Below, piece by piece: positions 15,405 through 22,915 of a stretch of 64,000 bases of DNA; position 1 is the stretch's first letter, and each line of letters starts with the position of its first letter. The notes under the pieces were generated by a model. That model was given only the letters and a program-made list of their open reading frames with translations, ran no database searches and was not told where the DNA came from. A program made the position numbers and the translations under genes. The stretch is taken from contig NZ_JAFEVR010000004.1 in assembly GCF_017352375.1 (NCBI RefSeq), positions 372,001 to 436,000 of the forward strand, given 5' to 3'. The DNA comes from Mycolicibacterium sp. S2-37. GTDB lineage: Bacteria > Actinomycetota > Actinomycetes > Mycobacteriales > Mycobacteriaceae.

Positions 15405-15818
15405 CTAGTAGAGCTTGAGTGCGCCAGTGATGGGTGACAGGGCCTCATCGGTATCGGGGCCGATGGCGCAGCAGGTATTGGTTGGGACGCCGCCGAATTC
15501 GGTGGTGCCGTTGTCGGTAATGAGGCAGGCGATCAGGCCGGCCACCTTCGCCTTGCGATGAACCTCCAGCAGTTCCTCTTCACTACCGACGCTGACGACG
15601 ATCTTTGTGAAGGAGTCGGCCAGCCACTCGTTGACCTTGCCCTTGTTGACGACAAACTCCACATAAGCCCCGGTGTCGATGGCTCCAAACCAGGCGCGCG
15701 TGTACGGCAGTACCGCGCCCATGCTGGCGTGCGCGGCCTGAGCCATCAGCTTGCCGGAGCGGACTTTGTGGCCGGCGGAGTTCTTCAGGTCGGCACGCAT
15801 GACGATGATCTGCTTCAC
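15405..15818 (-). CDS. pth2: Pth2-type peptidyl-tRNA hydrolase
   Basis: 137 residues. MKQIIVMRADLKNSAGHKV, then GKLMAQAAHASMGA with the conserved GKxxAQxxHA, and ITDNGTTEFGGVPTNTCCAIGP at the end match the archaeal/eukaryotic Pth2 fold. It is unrelated to bacterial Pth. These enzymes release tRNA from stalled peptidyl-tRNA. It overlaps the phosphoribosyltransferase gene by 4 bases. Confidence 0.88.
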   Translation of the reverse strand: MKQIIVMRADLKNSAGHKVRSGKLMAQAAHASMGAVLPYTRAWFGAIDTGAYVEFVVNKGKVNEWLADSFTKIVVSVGSEEELLEVHRKAKVAGLIACLITDNGTTEFGGVPTNTCCAIGPDTDEALSPITGALKLY

Positions 15819-16399
15819 AGCGCCGCCAGGCCCAGATCCTCGTAGGTCATCAGCGGGGCGTAGGGGCCCTCGTAGCCGGACTCGCGTAGCAGGGCCTCAG
15901 CCTTGCCGGCGCGGTCGACGAACGGGCAAATGGCGACCGTTTCGGCGCCGGCCTCATTGATGTGGTCCCACGCGTCGAGTAGCGACTTGCCCGACGACGC
16001 AACGTCGTCCATGATCACCACCCGATCCCCGGGCCCGACGCGGTGACCCTCGATCCACAGGCCCAGGCCATGGGTGGTCTTGCGGGCGGAGCGGACCGAG
16101 AACCAGGTGAGGTTGTCGAGCTTGTGGTTGACCATCACCATCGGCTGGGACAGCACGTCGGCGCCCATGGTAGGCCCACCGATCGTGGTGGGCCGGTAGC
16201 GGTGAATGTGCACCAGCATCGCCTCCGCGGCGACCTTCATCCTGAAGCGGTCGACGAGGACGCCCTTCACGTCGAGGTAGACGTCCGTCTCGCCGCCCGC
16301 GGCCAGCTTCACCGGCTGGTCACGAGGCTGGGCTGCCACCTGCATCACGTTGATGGCCGCGGTGATCCAGGGATTGGTGGGGGCCAGGGCGTTGGTCAT
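15815..16399 (-). CDS. Orotate phosphoribosyltransferase-like enzyme
   Basis: 194 residues from MTNALAPTNPW. The PRPP-binding motif is RVVIMDDVASSGKSLL. FSVRSARKTTHG matches the OPRT flexible loop (RKxxKxHG type), and TIGGPTMGADVLS fits the central strand. It probably makes a nucleotide from PRPP and a base; orotate is the best guess, nicotinate is less likely because NAPRTases are much longer. Confidence 0.85.
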   Translation of the reverse strand: MTNALAPTNPWITAAINVMQVAAQPRDQPVKLAAGGETDVYLDVKGVLVDRFRMKVAAEAMLVHIHRYRPTTIGGPTMGADVLSQPMVMVNHKLDNLTWFSVRSARKTTHGLGLWIEGHRVGPGDRVVIMDDVASSGKSLLDAWDHINEAGAETVAICPFVDRAGKAEALLRESGYEGPYAPLMTYEDLGLAAL

Positions 16400-16539
16400 G
16401 GTTGTCCTTGCTTGTTCGTTACGGCATCGGGGCGTTCGCGGCGGGTGGCCTCGTCCCAGGCCTGCTTGGTGCAGGTCCAGCAGAGGCGCCCGAAGTAGGA
16501 GAGAACGGGGCGGCGGCAACCGAGGCAGGGCCCGATCAT
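16396..16539 (-). CDS. Small zinc-ribbon protein (47 aa)
   Basis: MIGPCLGCRRPVLSYFGRLC followed by WTC gives two CxxC pairs (C5, C8, C20, C23), a complete zinc ribbon. ATGA-type overlaps on both sides support translation. Confidence 0.7.
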   Translation of the reverse strand: MIGPCLGCRRPVLSYFGRLCWTCTKQAWDEATRRERPDAVTNKQGQP

Positions 16540-17138
16540 GCCGCCCTCCCTTCGATGAGCTTGTAGCCGGAGACCAGTGCCGGCGGTTCGGTGACGGCTT
16601 TGGTGGCGGCGATCGCACTCGCCCAGTCCGCCATCGGGCCGATCAGGTGGGCGTAGAACACCTTTCGAATGGTGACGGGACCTCTCGATACATCCCAGGC
16701 GTCCATCTCTGCCGCTCGTCGGTAGAAGGCGGCGAAGGTGTCGTCGTTGGCGTAGCGCCAGCGTCGGATGACCACCAGGTCGCGCTCGATGAAGTCGCTC
16801 GCCTCGGAGGTGCGCAGATCCAGGAGGGAGAGTCTCAACGCCGGACTGCCGTGGGCGCTGGTTGTGGCCATGATCTCCCAGGAGTAGTTGCTCGGCGGTG
16901 CGGGGAGTTTCGCGGACAGCTCAGGGATCGGCGCGTAGGGGTGGCCGTAGGTGTCATAGACCGGCTCATTAGGGTCCGGGATGGCGATCTCGGCTGACGC
17001 CTTCTTCTTGGCCACAGCCCTCGCAGCGCGATGCCGCTTGATCTGCTTCACCGGGAAGCCTGTCCGCGTGTAGACGATCCCGAGCAGGCCGATGACCATG
17101 ACCCAGATTGGGAAGGTGAGCAGTGCGAATGTCATCAC
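16536..17138 (-). CDS. Membrane-anchored hypothetical protein (about 200 aa)
   Basis: N-terminal membrane segment TFALLTFPIWVMVIGLLGIV, then a basic patch (KQIKRHRAARAVAKKK) placing the rest inside the cell. The soluble part has no recognised family. GTG at 17138 and ATG at 17135 are both possible starts. Confidence 0.75.
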   Translation of the reverse strand: MMTFALLTFPIWVMVIGLLGIVYTRTGFPVKQIKRHRAARAVAKKKASAEIAIPDPNEPVYDTYGHPYAPIPELSAKLPAPPSNYSWEIMATTSAHGSPALRLSLLDLRTSEASDFIERDLVVIRRWRYANDDTFAAFYRRAAEMDAWDVSRGPVTIRKVFYAHLIGPMADWASAIAATKAVTEPPALVSGYKLIEGRAA

Positions 17139-17677
17139 CCCGCCTCCACGATGACCAGGTCCCCGCGGCGGATGGCCTCGGAGGCTGAAACGGGCTCACC
17201 GGGTTCCTTCACTCCGCCGACACCCAGGCCGGAGATCCGCTCCTTGAACTCGTTGTCGAGTTGAGTCGATTCCTCCTCCAGCGCTTTGCGCTTGGCCGCG
17301 TACTCGTCATGACTCTCGGCGGCCTTCATGAGAAGTTGCCCGAGTTCGACGGCCTGGTCGGCGGTCAGGAGAGCCTTGTCGTGACCGGGGTAGGGGCTGA
17401 GTCCAACGCCGTTGACGCCGACGTAGACCTTCACCCCCTCCTCCTGGCGACTGCGGCTACCACCCCAGCCGTCGGAAGGCATCCACGGCTTCGTGACAAC
17501 CCTGCCTGCTTCGATCATGTTCTCTCCCTTGATGGTTTGCGTGCCGGCCGATTCGCCGACCACGTTGAGGAATGGGCTCGCGAAGGCCTCGGCAATGGCC
17601 TCGGACACCTCTCTGTCGGTCAGCTGCATTGAGGGCAGGCAGTCGCGCAGCAGGGCGACGATCTCGTCGGGTTTCAT
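17135..17677 (-). CDS. Hypothetical protein (180 aa)
   Basis: Helical N-terminus (IVALLRDCLPSMQLTDREVSE), a beta-rich middle with VKVYVGVNGVGLSPYPGHDK, and a coiled segment YAAKRKALEEESTQLDNEFKE. No family recognised. Overlaps both neighbours by 4 bases. Confidence 0.75.
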   Translation of the reverse strand: MKPDEIVALLRDCLPSMQLTDREVSEAIAEAFASPFLNVVGESAGTQTIKGENMIEAGRVVTKPWMPSDGWGGSRSRQEEGVKVYVGVNGVGLSPYPGHDKALLTADQAVELGQLLMKAAESHDEYAAKRKALEEESTQLDNEFKERISGLGVGGVKEPGEPVSASEAIRRGDLVIVEAG

Positions 17678-17886
17678 GCGCGCAACACCCAGTGTTCACG
17701 GTGGCGGCAGGTGTCGCGGTCGCACTCGTCGGGCGAGATCTCCGCCGACGCCGGCTCGACGTCAAACGCCTCACTGTTGACGCACATCCCGTTGAACCAG
17801 TTGGCTTTCGCCTCTTCGGCGCTGTCCGCCTCCACGGCGTAGGTCTCGTCAACCCCGCCGCGGCACTTGACGTAGTAGAGGCTCAC
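17674..17886 (-). CDS. Small Cys-rich hypothetical protein (70 aa), GTG start
   Basis: VSLYYVKCRGGVDETYAVEA with a helix SAEEAKANWFNGM and an end ECDRDTCRHREH. The GTG at 17886 overlaps the stop of the 34-residue membrane peptide (GTGA), which decides the start. Confidence 0.68.
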   Translation of the reverse strand: MSLYYVKCRGGVDETYAVEADSAEEAKANWFNGMCVNSEAFDVEPASAEISPDECDRDTCRHREHWVLRA

Positions 17887-17987
17887 GCGCGCCACCACCT
17901 GGTCGCCACCGCGGCGAGCGAGGTGATGATGACGCCGAGGCAGACCCCCGAAAAGAGGCAATAGAACGCCAGCAGCGTGACGCTCAT
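17883..17987 (-). CDS. 34-residue membrane peptide
   Basis: MSVTLLAFYCLFSGVCLGVI continues with IITSLAAVATRWWRA: one membrane helix ended by a basic tail. Its ATG shares a base with the stop of the YgiC-like gene (TGATG). It could be an accessory membrane subunit of that enzyme system; this is inferred from position. Confidence 0.6.
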   Translation of the reverse strand: MSVTLLAFYCLFSGVCLGVIITSLAAVATRWWRA

Positions 17988-19330
17988 CAGACGGTGAAGA
18001 CGTGCGGGACGAAGTTGGACAGGTTGTTGGTGATCAACCCCTGGCTCTCACGGATGCCAATGCCGGCCGGCTCGTCTTCCACCATCCACAGCCCGATGAC
18101 CGGGTGGTGGTCGCCGTCGAGGAGGGAGTGGAAGTTGGGCAGTGGCGCGAACTCCTGGACGACGTAGCCCTCACGGCCGTAGCCCTGCTCGATGCCCATC
18201 TCGACGGCGCGGCCATCGGGACCGGAGATCATGATGTCGGCGCCCTCGCGTGCCAGCAGAGGCTTGGCGACCGACCCGCGACCGAACCGAGGGAATCGCT
18301 GAGGCGCATCGTCGGCGAAGTACGTCGGCAGCAGGAAGTCCTTCACCGCCGGGTCGTCGCGGCCGACCTCCCAGAGTGCCACCAGGAGGCCCTTGTTCGA
18401 CCACAGCATCTTCCACAGCGGCTCGATCCAGGCGACCGACTGGTCGCGGGCGGTGCGGACCGCGGCCCCGCCGAATTCCTCGGCCAGCGGCGACTCGTAG
18501 TGATTGGTGCACATCCATTCCCACGGATGGAGCTTGAAGATCGTGCGAATGATCTCGCCGTCCTCGTCGTAGAACTCGTCGGTTCCCAGTGTGGGTGAGG
18601 CGATCCCGCCGCTCGTCGCGCCGGTGGTGACGTGCTTGATGTTCTCGATGTGCATGATCTTGGTGCGGAAGCCGGCCTTCTCCGCGTAGTGCTGAAGCAG
18701 CGCGGTGTTGGCGAGATCCTCGCCGGACTTCTCGGCCGAGGTGAACACGAAGTGCACCAGGTCTTCGATGTACGTCCCAGGCCCGTGGTGGCGGATCAGG
18801 TTGCCCATGCTGCGCTCCAGGTTCCAGCGCCAGGCGGGGATCAGCTTCTCCTCCAGGTCGTTCCACTGGTTGACCGAGGTGTTACCCACGAACATCCACT
18901 GGAACCACTCCCACTGCGCGACCGCGGACTCCACCAGGCAGGTGGGGGTGTCGGCGTTGAACTCCAGCAGCTTCGGCGGGGACTGACCGTCGTAGCGCAG
19001 ATCGAAGCGCCCATACACCGCGGGATCACCGTCGTCACCGTGTCGGGTCCAGGACTCCGCAACCGCGTCCCACGCCCATTCTGGGATGCCGATCTTGCCG
19101 AGGAGACCGTTGTCGATCAGGTAGTCGCCCGCGTCGATGCACGCGCTGTAGAGCGACATGGCGGCGCTCTCCAACTCCTCGACCTCGTTGCGGCTGAACT
19201 GGTAGTAGGCGCCGTCCTGCCAGTAGGACATCGTTGAGCCGTCCGGCATGTCGGTGTTGTTGTAGGGCATGCCGACCCGTTCGAGGTGGCTGCGGAAGTC
19301 GGGCCAGTAGGCGCCCTCAACGCGCTTCAT
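17987..19330 (-). CDS. YgiC/GspS-like ATP-grasp ligase (glutathionylspermidine synthase family)
   Basis: 447 residues. The segment YGRFDLRYDGQSPPKLLEFNADTP carries the RxD and ExN residues of the family active site, followed by ETAVAQW-like LVESAVAQWEWFQW. KLHPWEWM and EPLWKMLWSNKGLLVALWEV match conserved C-terminal blocks, and LIASEGA-like LLAREGADIMI is the ATP-grasp part. E. coli YgiC and YjfC are such synthetase-only homologues whose product is unsettled. A YgiB-like lipoprotein gene is two genes upstream (19704-20084), copying the bacterial ygiB-ygiC partnership. Confidence 0.88.
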   Translation of the reverse strand: MKRVEGAYWPDFRSHLERVGMPYNNTDMPDGSTMSYWQDGAYYQFSRNEVEELESAAMSLYSACIDAGDYLIDNGLLGKIGIPEWAWDAVAESWTRHGDDGDPAVYGRFDLRYDGQSPPKLLEFNADTPTCLVESAVAQWEWFQWMFVGNTSVNQWNDLEEKLIPAWRWNLERSMGNLIRHHGPGTYIEDLVHFVFTSAEKSGEDLANTALLQHYAEKAGFRTKIMHIENIKHVTTGATSGGIASPTLGTDEFYDEDGEIIRTIFKLHPWEWMCTNHYESPLAEEFGGAAVRTARDQSVAWIEPLWKMLWSNKGLLVALWEVGRDDPAVKDFLLPTYFADDAPQRFPRFGRGSVAKPLLAREGADIMISGPDGRAVEMGIEQGYGREGYVVQEFAPLPNFHSLLDGDHHPVIGLWMVEDEPAGIGIRESQGLITNNLSNFVPHVFTV

Positions 19331-19704
19331 GCGCTGACCGTCACAGAGACCTCGACATCACTGGTCTTCGTCCCATGGACCTCGTCCAAGTAGGTGAGGT
19401 TGTCGCGCAGGGCATCACCGTTGACGAGATCCTTGACCATGAGTTGCAACATGTCTCGGGTATTCCACGACGTGAAGAGGACGAAGGCCTCGCCGGCAGT
19501 GAGCCCCAGCAGTTCGGCGCCGACGTCTTTCATGCGATCGTGCTCGTAGACCTCTCGCGCGGACATCCCCGAGAACATTGCCGCCCAGCCGGCGAAGCAA
19601 GCCGCAGTTCCGCAGGATGTGATCCACGACCCTTGAAAGTGCTGCTCGGGGTGGTCGAGGATGTGCTGCATGACCCGTTCCAGCAGCTCCACGTTGCGTT
19701 CCAT
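19327..19704 (-). CDS. CGTxACFAGW-motif protein, copy 1
   Basis: 125 residues. Begins MERNVELLERVMQHILDHPEQH and contains SCGTAACFAGWAAMFSGMS. The paralogue at 20748-21104 shares these plus LMVKDLVNGDALRD. Two copies flank the lipoprotein and a further gene. The buried Cys-Gly-Thr motif is strongly kept but its role is unknown. Confidence 0.8.
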   Translation of the reverse strand: MERNVELLERVMQHILDHPEQHFQGSWITSCGTAACFAGWAAMFSGMSAREVYEHDRMKDVGAELLGLTAGEAFVLFTSWNTRDMLQLMVKDLVNGDALRDNLTYLDEVHGTKTSDVEVSVTVSA

Positions 19705-20084
19705 CAGCTTCCTCCACTCACTGAGACCCGGGCGCCGGGTGCGCCCTTGCCGAAGCCGCCGATCTTGCCGCTGGCAGGGAGACCCGCCTTCGTCCTGCCG
19801 GCGCTGTCGGTGGTCGAAACTCGTTGGTAGCCCTTGTCACCCGGGATTCTGGAGCCGTAGCCGTAGCTGGGCGACCCCATCGGCAGCATCATGAAGAAGA
19901 AGCCGCTCATACCTCCCCCGCTGCTACCTTCCTGGGGGCACTTGTCGGGATCGACAACCTCGTTCTTGTCGTTGACGCAGTAGAGGTCGAAGTCCTCGTC
20001 GGGGGCTTCCTCACATGCCATGAGGAGAGCGGCCGGCAAGGTGACCGCGGTGACGAGCTTGGCTCGCTTACTGATTGAGACCAT
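19704..20084 (-). CDS. YgiB-like (DUF1190-type) lipoprotein
   Basis: 126 residues. MVSISKRAKLVTAVTLPAAL ends in the lipobox LMAC at Cys24, so the protein is lipid-anchored after cleavage. The mature part starts EEAPDEDFDLYCVNDKNEVV and has a Gly-rich middle GGGMSGFFFMMLPM and the end FGKGAPGARVSVSGGS, the layout of E. coli YgiB/YjfM. Those partner with the ATP-grasp enzyme YgiC/YjfC, and a YgiC-like gene lies just downstream. The homology is called by pattern, not alignment. Confidence 0.75.
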   Translation of the reverse strand: MVSISKRAKLVTAVTLPAALLMACEEAPDEDFDLYCVNDKNEVVDPDKCPQEGSSGGGMSGFFFMMLPMGSPSYGYGSRIPGDKGYQRVSTTDSAGRTKAGLPASGKIGGFGKGAPGARVSVSGGS

Positions 20085-20092
20085 GGGGGTTC

Positions 20093-20584
20093 CTAGAGAT
20101 CTGCTGGATGTTGCGGGTTCTCCACCCGCGTGAATGGGCCGTACACCTCGACGTGGACGGTGTCCCAGATGCAGGCCGACTGGATGCCGTCCTTGCAGCG
20201 CCATGTGGGGATCTCGCCGTCGTAGTACCAGACCGCACCGCGGCGGTCGATCCACTCGTAGTCGACATGCTCGGGACCCAGGTCGGTGAAGGCCATCCGC
20301 GGCGGAGCGGGCTTCGGCCGCTTCGCCCCGGAGCCAACGATGTAGTAGCCATTGGCCTTGAGGGCCGCCAGCATCCTGTCGACGTCGTCGGCGATCCATC
20401 CGCGGAGGATGTCGCGCGACTGCTCGAACGCCTCTTCAGCCTCCGGGGGAAGGTCGTCGGGCCGAGGCTGGATCTGCGCCTCGATCATGATGTGGCGGAT
20501 GTGGGCGTCGTCTGCCAAGTCCTCTTCGGCGAGGGCGGCGATGGCTTGCTCGATGATGCTCTCCGGTTCCATGAAGTGGGTCAT
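20093..20584 (-). CDS. Hypothetical protein (163 aa)
   Basis: Acidic helical N-terminus (SIIEQAIAALAEEDLADDAH), a linker, then a beta-rich C-terminus with YEWIDRRGAVWYYDGEIPTW. Function unknown. It starts with ATG at 20584, overlapping the small membrane protein gene. Confidence 0.75.
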   Translation of the reverse strand: MTHFMEPESIIEQAIAALAEEDLADDAHIRHIMIEAQIQPRPDDLPPEAEEAFEQSRDILRGWIADDVDRMLAALKANGYYIVGSGAKRPKPAPPRMAFTDLGPEHVDYEWIDRRGAVWYYDGEIPTWRCKDGIQSACIWDTVHVEVYGPFTRVENPQHPADL

Positions 20585-20751
20585 GCCAACGCCACCGCGC
20601 AGACGATGACGACCGCGAGGAAGAAGAAGGCTGCGATGACCGCGGACCAGGCGAAGGACTCGCCGCTGTCCTGTGTCTCGTACTGGATCTTGATCGGTTC
20701 GGGCGGGGGCTCCATGCCGGGCAGGTCGTACGGCGGGGACTGGAGGCTCAT
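20581..20751 (-). CDS. Small tail-anchored membrane protein (56 aa)
   Basis: Pro-rich N-terminus (MSLQSPPYDLPGMEPPPEP) and one C-terminal membrane helix WSAVIAAFFFLAVVIVCAVA. ATGA overlaps on both sides. Function unknown. Confidence 0.68.
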   Translation of the reverse strand: MSLQSPPYDLPGMEPPPEPIKIQYETQDSGESFAWSAVIAAFFFLAVVIVCAVALA

Positions 20752-21104
20752 GCGTGGACCGCCTGTCGGTAGACGTACGGATCGCGCAGCGGGTCGCCGT
20801 TCACCAAGTCTCTGACCATGAGTCGCAGCACGTCCGGGGAGTTGTGGGAGTAGAAGAGGTCGAAGGCCTCGTTCTCGCTGAGGCCGAAGAGTCCGGCACC
20901 CACGGTGTGCATCAAACCCTTTTCGGCGGCGTCGTGAACCTCGTCAACAGACATCCCCGACAGCAGGGCGCCCCAGCCGGCGAAGCAGGCAACGGTGCCG
21001 CAGTTCAGCACCCGATCGGAGACCCAGACCTGCTGGTAGTGCTGCTCGGGGTGATCCTCGATGTGCTGCATGGTCTGTTCCAGCAGCTCGATGTTGCGAT
21101 TCAC
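20748..21104 (-). CDS. CGTxACFAGW-motif protein, copy 2
   Basis: 118 residues, MNRNIELLEQTMQHIEDHPE, NCGTVACFAGWGALLSGMS and LMVRDLVNGDPLRD. A clear paralogue of the gene at 19327-19704, with a short insertion before the motif. Confidence 0.8.
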   Translation of the reverse strand: MNRNIELLEQTMQHIEDHPEQHYQQVWVSDRVLNCGTVACFAGWGALLSGMSVDEVHDAAEKGLMHTVGAGLFGLSENEAFDLFYSHNSPDVLRLMVRDLVNGDPLRDPYVYRQAVHA

Positions 21105-21547
21105 GCGTTCACCAGCCCGGTCTCACGGATGTGGGCCGCGGCGTAGGCCTCGTCCAGCGACCCCAGCACGCCGGCTGACATGGCGGGCTCGGACGAGCGG
21201 TCGACGAGGTGGTACAGCTCGTTGTTGTTGGCGAGGCTCTGGCGAATGAGCCACCGGCCGTTCTCAGAGACCCATGTCTTCTCGGGTTGCGTCTTGTCGA
21301 TGTACCAGCGCATCGGGTCGACGACCTCGATGAGATTGTCACCCTCCCCCACCTTCAGCAGGGGACGGTTGAACGCCTCCTGGATCAGGGCGACTGTGCC
21401 TTGGAGGTCTTCGAGGGTCTCCCACTTCAGGAGGGAGTCCGACACGTCGGCCCAGCCCATGTTCCCATCGTCGTTGTAGTAGACCTCGGCGATGAAGTAC
21501 TCAGTGCGGTCGAAGGATTGGAGAACCCGGTAATTCCAGTGACTCAT
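21101..21547 (-). CDS. Hypothetical protein (148 aa)
   Basis: Begins MSHWNYRVLQSFDRTEYFIAE, typical of small phage proteins of alpha/beta fold, with YYNDDGNMGWADVSD. No recognised family. Overlaps both neighbours by 4 bases. Confidence 0.78.
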   Translation of the reverse strand: MSHWNYRVLQSFDRTEYFIAEVYYNDDGNMGWADVSDSLLKWETLEDLQGTVALIQEAFNRPLLKVGEGDNLIEVVDPMRWYIDKTQPEKTWVSENGRWLIRQSLANNNELYHLVDRSSEPAMSAGVLGSLDEAYAAAHIRETGLVNA

Positions 21548-21714
21548 GCTGCCTTCCTTGCTTCGCCTTCGATGACGGCGACGAACAGTTCCAATTCGGG
21601 GGTACTGCGGCGGATAAACTCGACAACGCGCTCGGCTTTGTCGCGGTCATGGGTGGGCTCGTCGATTGGGACGATGGCGCCGTTGCAGGCCATGGCGGCG
21701 CAGAAGATGGTCAT
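21544..21714 (-). CDS. Small hypothetical protein (56 aa)
   Basis: MTIFCAAMACNGAIVPIDEP then a helix AERVVEFIRRSTPELELFV. Start at 21714 set by the 4-base overlap with the membrane protein gene. Confidence 0.68.
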   Translation of the reverse strand: MTIFCAAMACNGAIVPIDEPTHDRDKAERVVEFIRRSTPELELFVAVIEGEARKAA

Positions 21715-21944
21715 CCGGCGAGGACGACGAGGGGCCAGCCGGCGGCGAGCATGCCGGCCATGAACGGGACGGCGATCTTCTCCAGCATGTTGTCGCTGTT
21801 CTTGATCGCGTCGATACCGCGTTCGTCGAGCCCGTCGACGAACATCAGGAAACACCAGCTGACGAGCCAGCCGGCCAGCCAGATGGCGATGACGCAGGCG
21901 CCGAAGATGGCGGCGATGGCACCAAGCAATTCCAGGAAGCTCAT
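21711..21944 (-). CDS. Two-pass membrane protein (77 aa), first gene of the accessory cluster
   Basis: MSFLELLGAIAAIFGACVIA leads into a long hydrophobic region, a charged loop (VDGLDERGIDAIKNSD) and a second segment FMAGMLAAGWPLVVLAG. The ATG at 21944 has a good GGGAG ribosome site. It opens the overlapping run that continues to about 8.1 kb. Confidence 0.75.
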   Translation of the reverse strand: MSFLELLGAIAAIFGACVIAIWLAGWLVSWCFLMFVDGLDERGIDAIKNSDNMLEKIAVPFMAGMLAAGWPLVVLAG

Positions 21945-22259
21945 GGCTTCACTCCCGTTCAAAGACGCTTTTTCAAAGACGAAAAGAGGATCTGCCCCTT
22001 AGACCATTGACCGGCGGCGCCGAACCGCTATCGAGGCGGCGGCGCCGACCAATGGCTCGCTGCTAGAGCGAATGGGTGCCTTTTCGGAAAGAAACCCGCT
22101 ACGGGCGGGTGGTTCATAACCCTTCGGGTTACAAGCGAGGGACGCGCCAGCGCGACAATCCCTTTTATGATGATCTGCGAAAACGTAAAACCTGTCAATG
22201 GGTAAACGTTGTCAATTCTGTCCGTCGCTTAGCGACCTGGGAAAGTGACGAAATTGTCC
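21945..22259. other. Structured intergenic region, no convincing gene
   Basis: Contains a large imperfect inverted repeat at 22004-22055. Outer arms CCATTG and CAATGG enclose GC-rich arms CGGCG.CGCCG and a short loop. A second hairpin TAACCC-TTC-GGGTTA lies at 22117-22131. A plus-strand open frame with a GTG start (22076-22270, very basic) crosses it, but has no ribosome site. The region separates the accessory cluster from the genes at 22260-22794 and probably carries the cluster's promoter or leader RNA. Confidence 0.5.
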
Positions 22260-22388
22260 CTAATACATGAGCCTCCCCTTCTGCTTAAGGACGGTCCAGA
22301 ACGCGGCCACGGGGCCGAGGCCGTGCGGATAGTTGTTGGTCTGGATCACCTGACGAAGCGACCTGCGGGTTCGGCGGTGTTTGCTCAT
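22260..22388 (-). CDS. Small basic protein (42 aa)
   Basis: MSKHRRTRRSLRQVIQTNNY with a hydrophobic end AAFWTVLKQKGRLMY. It overlaps the upstream gene by 4 bases. Function unknown. Confidence 0.62.
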   Translation of the reverse strand: MSKHRRTRRSLRQVIQTNNYPHGLGPVAAFWTVLKQKGRLMY

Positions 22389-22522
22389 GCCGGCGCCGCC
22401 CGGTGCTTGGGGCCGGTGTTGAGGAGCATGTTGACGATCAGGATCTCCCTGAGCTTCCGCCAGACCTCGAATCGCGTACTTGCGGGAAAGGAGGATCGCG
22501 CCGGGCACTTATGGCGGCTCAC
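22385..22522 (-). CDS. Small basic protein (45 aa), GTG start
   Basis: VSRHKCPARSSFPASTRFEV followed by WRKLREILIVNMLLNTGP. The GTG at 22522 overlaps the stop of the zinc-finger gene (GTGA). Function unknown. Confidence 0.6.
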   Translation of the reverse strand: MSRHKCPARSSFPASTRFEVWRKLREILIVNMLLNTGPKHRAAPA

Positions 22523-22794
22523 TGGACCCACCCGCACTGGAGACGGTGCCGGCGCATGAGGGCGAGGTTGTCGCGGAACAGTCCCCCGCAGATGTTGCAG
22601 GAGACCGCCTGAGTCTCTGCGAACTGGAACTTCTCCTCGTGGAACTCCAGCGCGTAGATCGCCTGATCCATGAAGCCGCCGGTTCCGTTGAGGAACTGGA
22701 TCTCGTAGTCGGCGAACTCGTAGCCGGTCTGCTCCAGCCGCAGAGCGTTCAACGCGAGGGACTGTTCGTCCCACTCGGCGCTTCCAACCTTCAT
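22519..22794 (-). CDS. C2H2-like zinc-finger protein (91 aa)
   Basis: C-terminal SCNICGGLFRDNLALMRRHR followed by LQC is a C2H2/C2HC-type finger. The N-terminal part is acidic and helical. It has a strong AGGAGA ribosome site and its own promoter at 22829-22855, making it the first gene after the terminator. It may be a DNA- or RNA-binding regulator. Confidence 0.78.
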   Translation of the reverse strand: MKVGSAEWDEQSLALNALRLEQTGYEFADYEIQFLNGTGGFMDQAIYALEFHEEKFQFAETQAVSCNICGGLFRDNLALMRRHRLQCGWVQ

Positions 22795-22828
22795 GCTCAG
22801 ATTCTCTCCTTGTTGTCCTGAAGTTGAC

Positions 22829-22855
22829 TGTATAGCCCAACCATCGAACGCACAA
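22829..22855 (-). promoter_or_regulatory. Promoter for the zinc-finger gene and downstream genes
   Basis: On minus, TTGTGC (22850-22855) and TATACA (22829-22834) with a 15-base spacer, 35 bases before the start at 22794. The -10 box is good; the -35 spacing is short, so the -35 assignment is tentative. Confidence 0.5.
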
Positions 22856-22872
22856 GCCCGAAAATGACAAAG

Positions 22873-22911
22873 AAGGCCCCACCCCCGGGGGAACGTCGGG
22901 GGTGGGGCCTT
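22873..22911 (-). terminator. Rho-independent terminator after the lysis region
   Basis: AAGGCCCCACCCCCG (22873-22887) and its exact complement (22897-22911) form a perfect 15-base stem. On minus the stem is followed by CTTTGTCATTTT. It ends the late transcript after the glutaredoxin gene, 5 bases past its stop. Confidence 0.85.
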
Positions 22912-22915
22912 GGCC

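Noticed and set aside
22072..22160. Possible tRNA suggested by GGTTCATAACC
   Set aside because: No 5-base anticodon stem, no acceptor stem and no proper T-arm can be formed.
22076..22270. Plus-strand basic open frame (64 codons)
   Set aside because: GTG start without ribosome site, overlaps inverted repeats and a convergent gene; kept only as part of the structured region.
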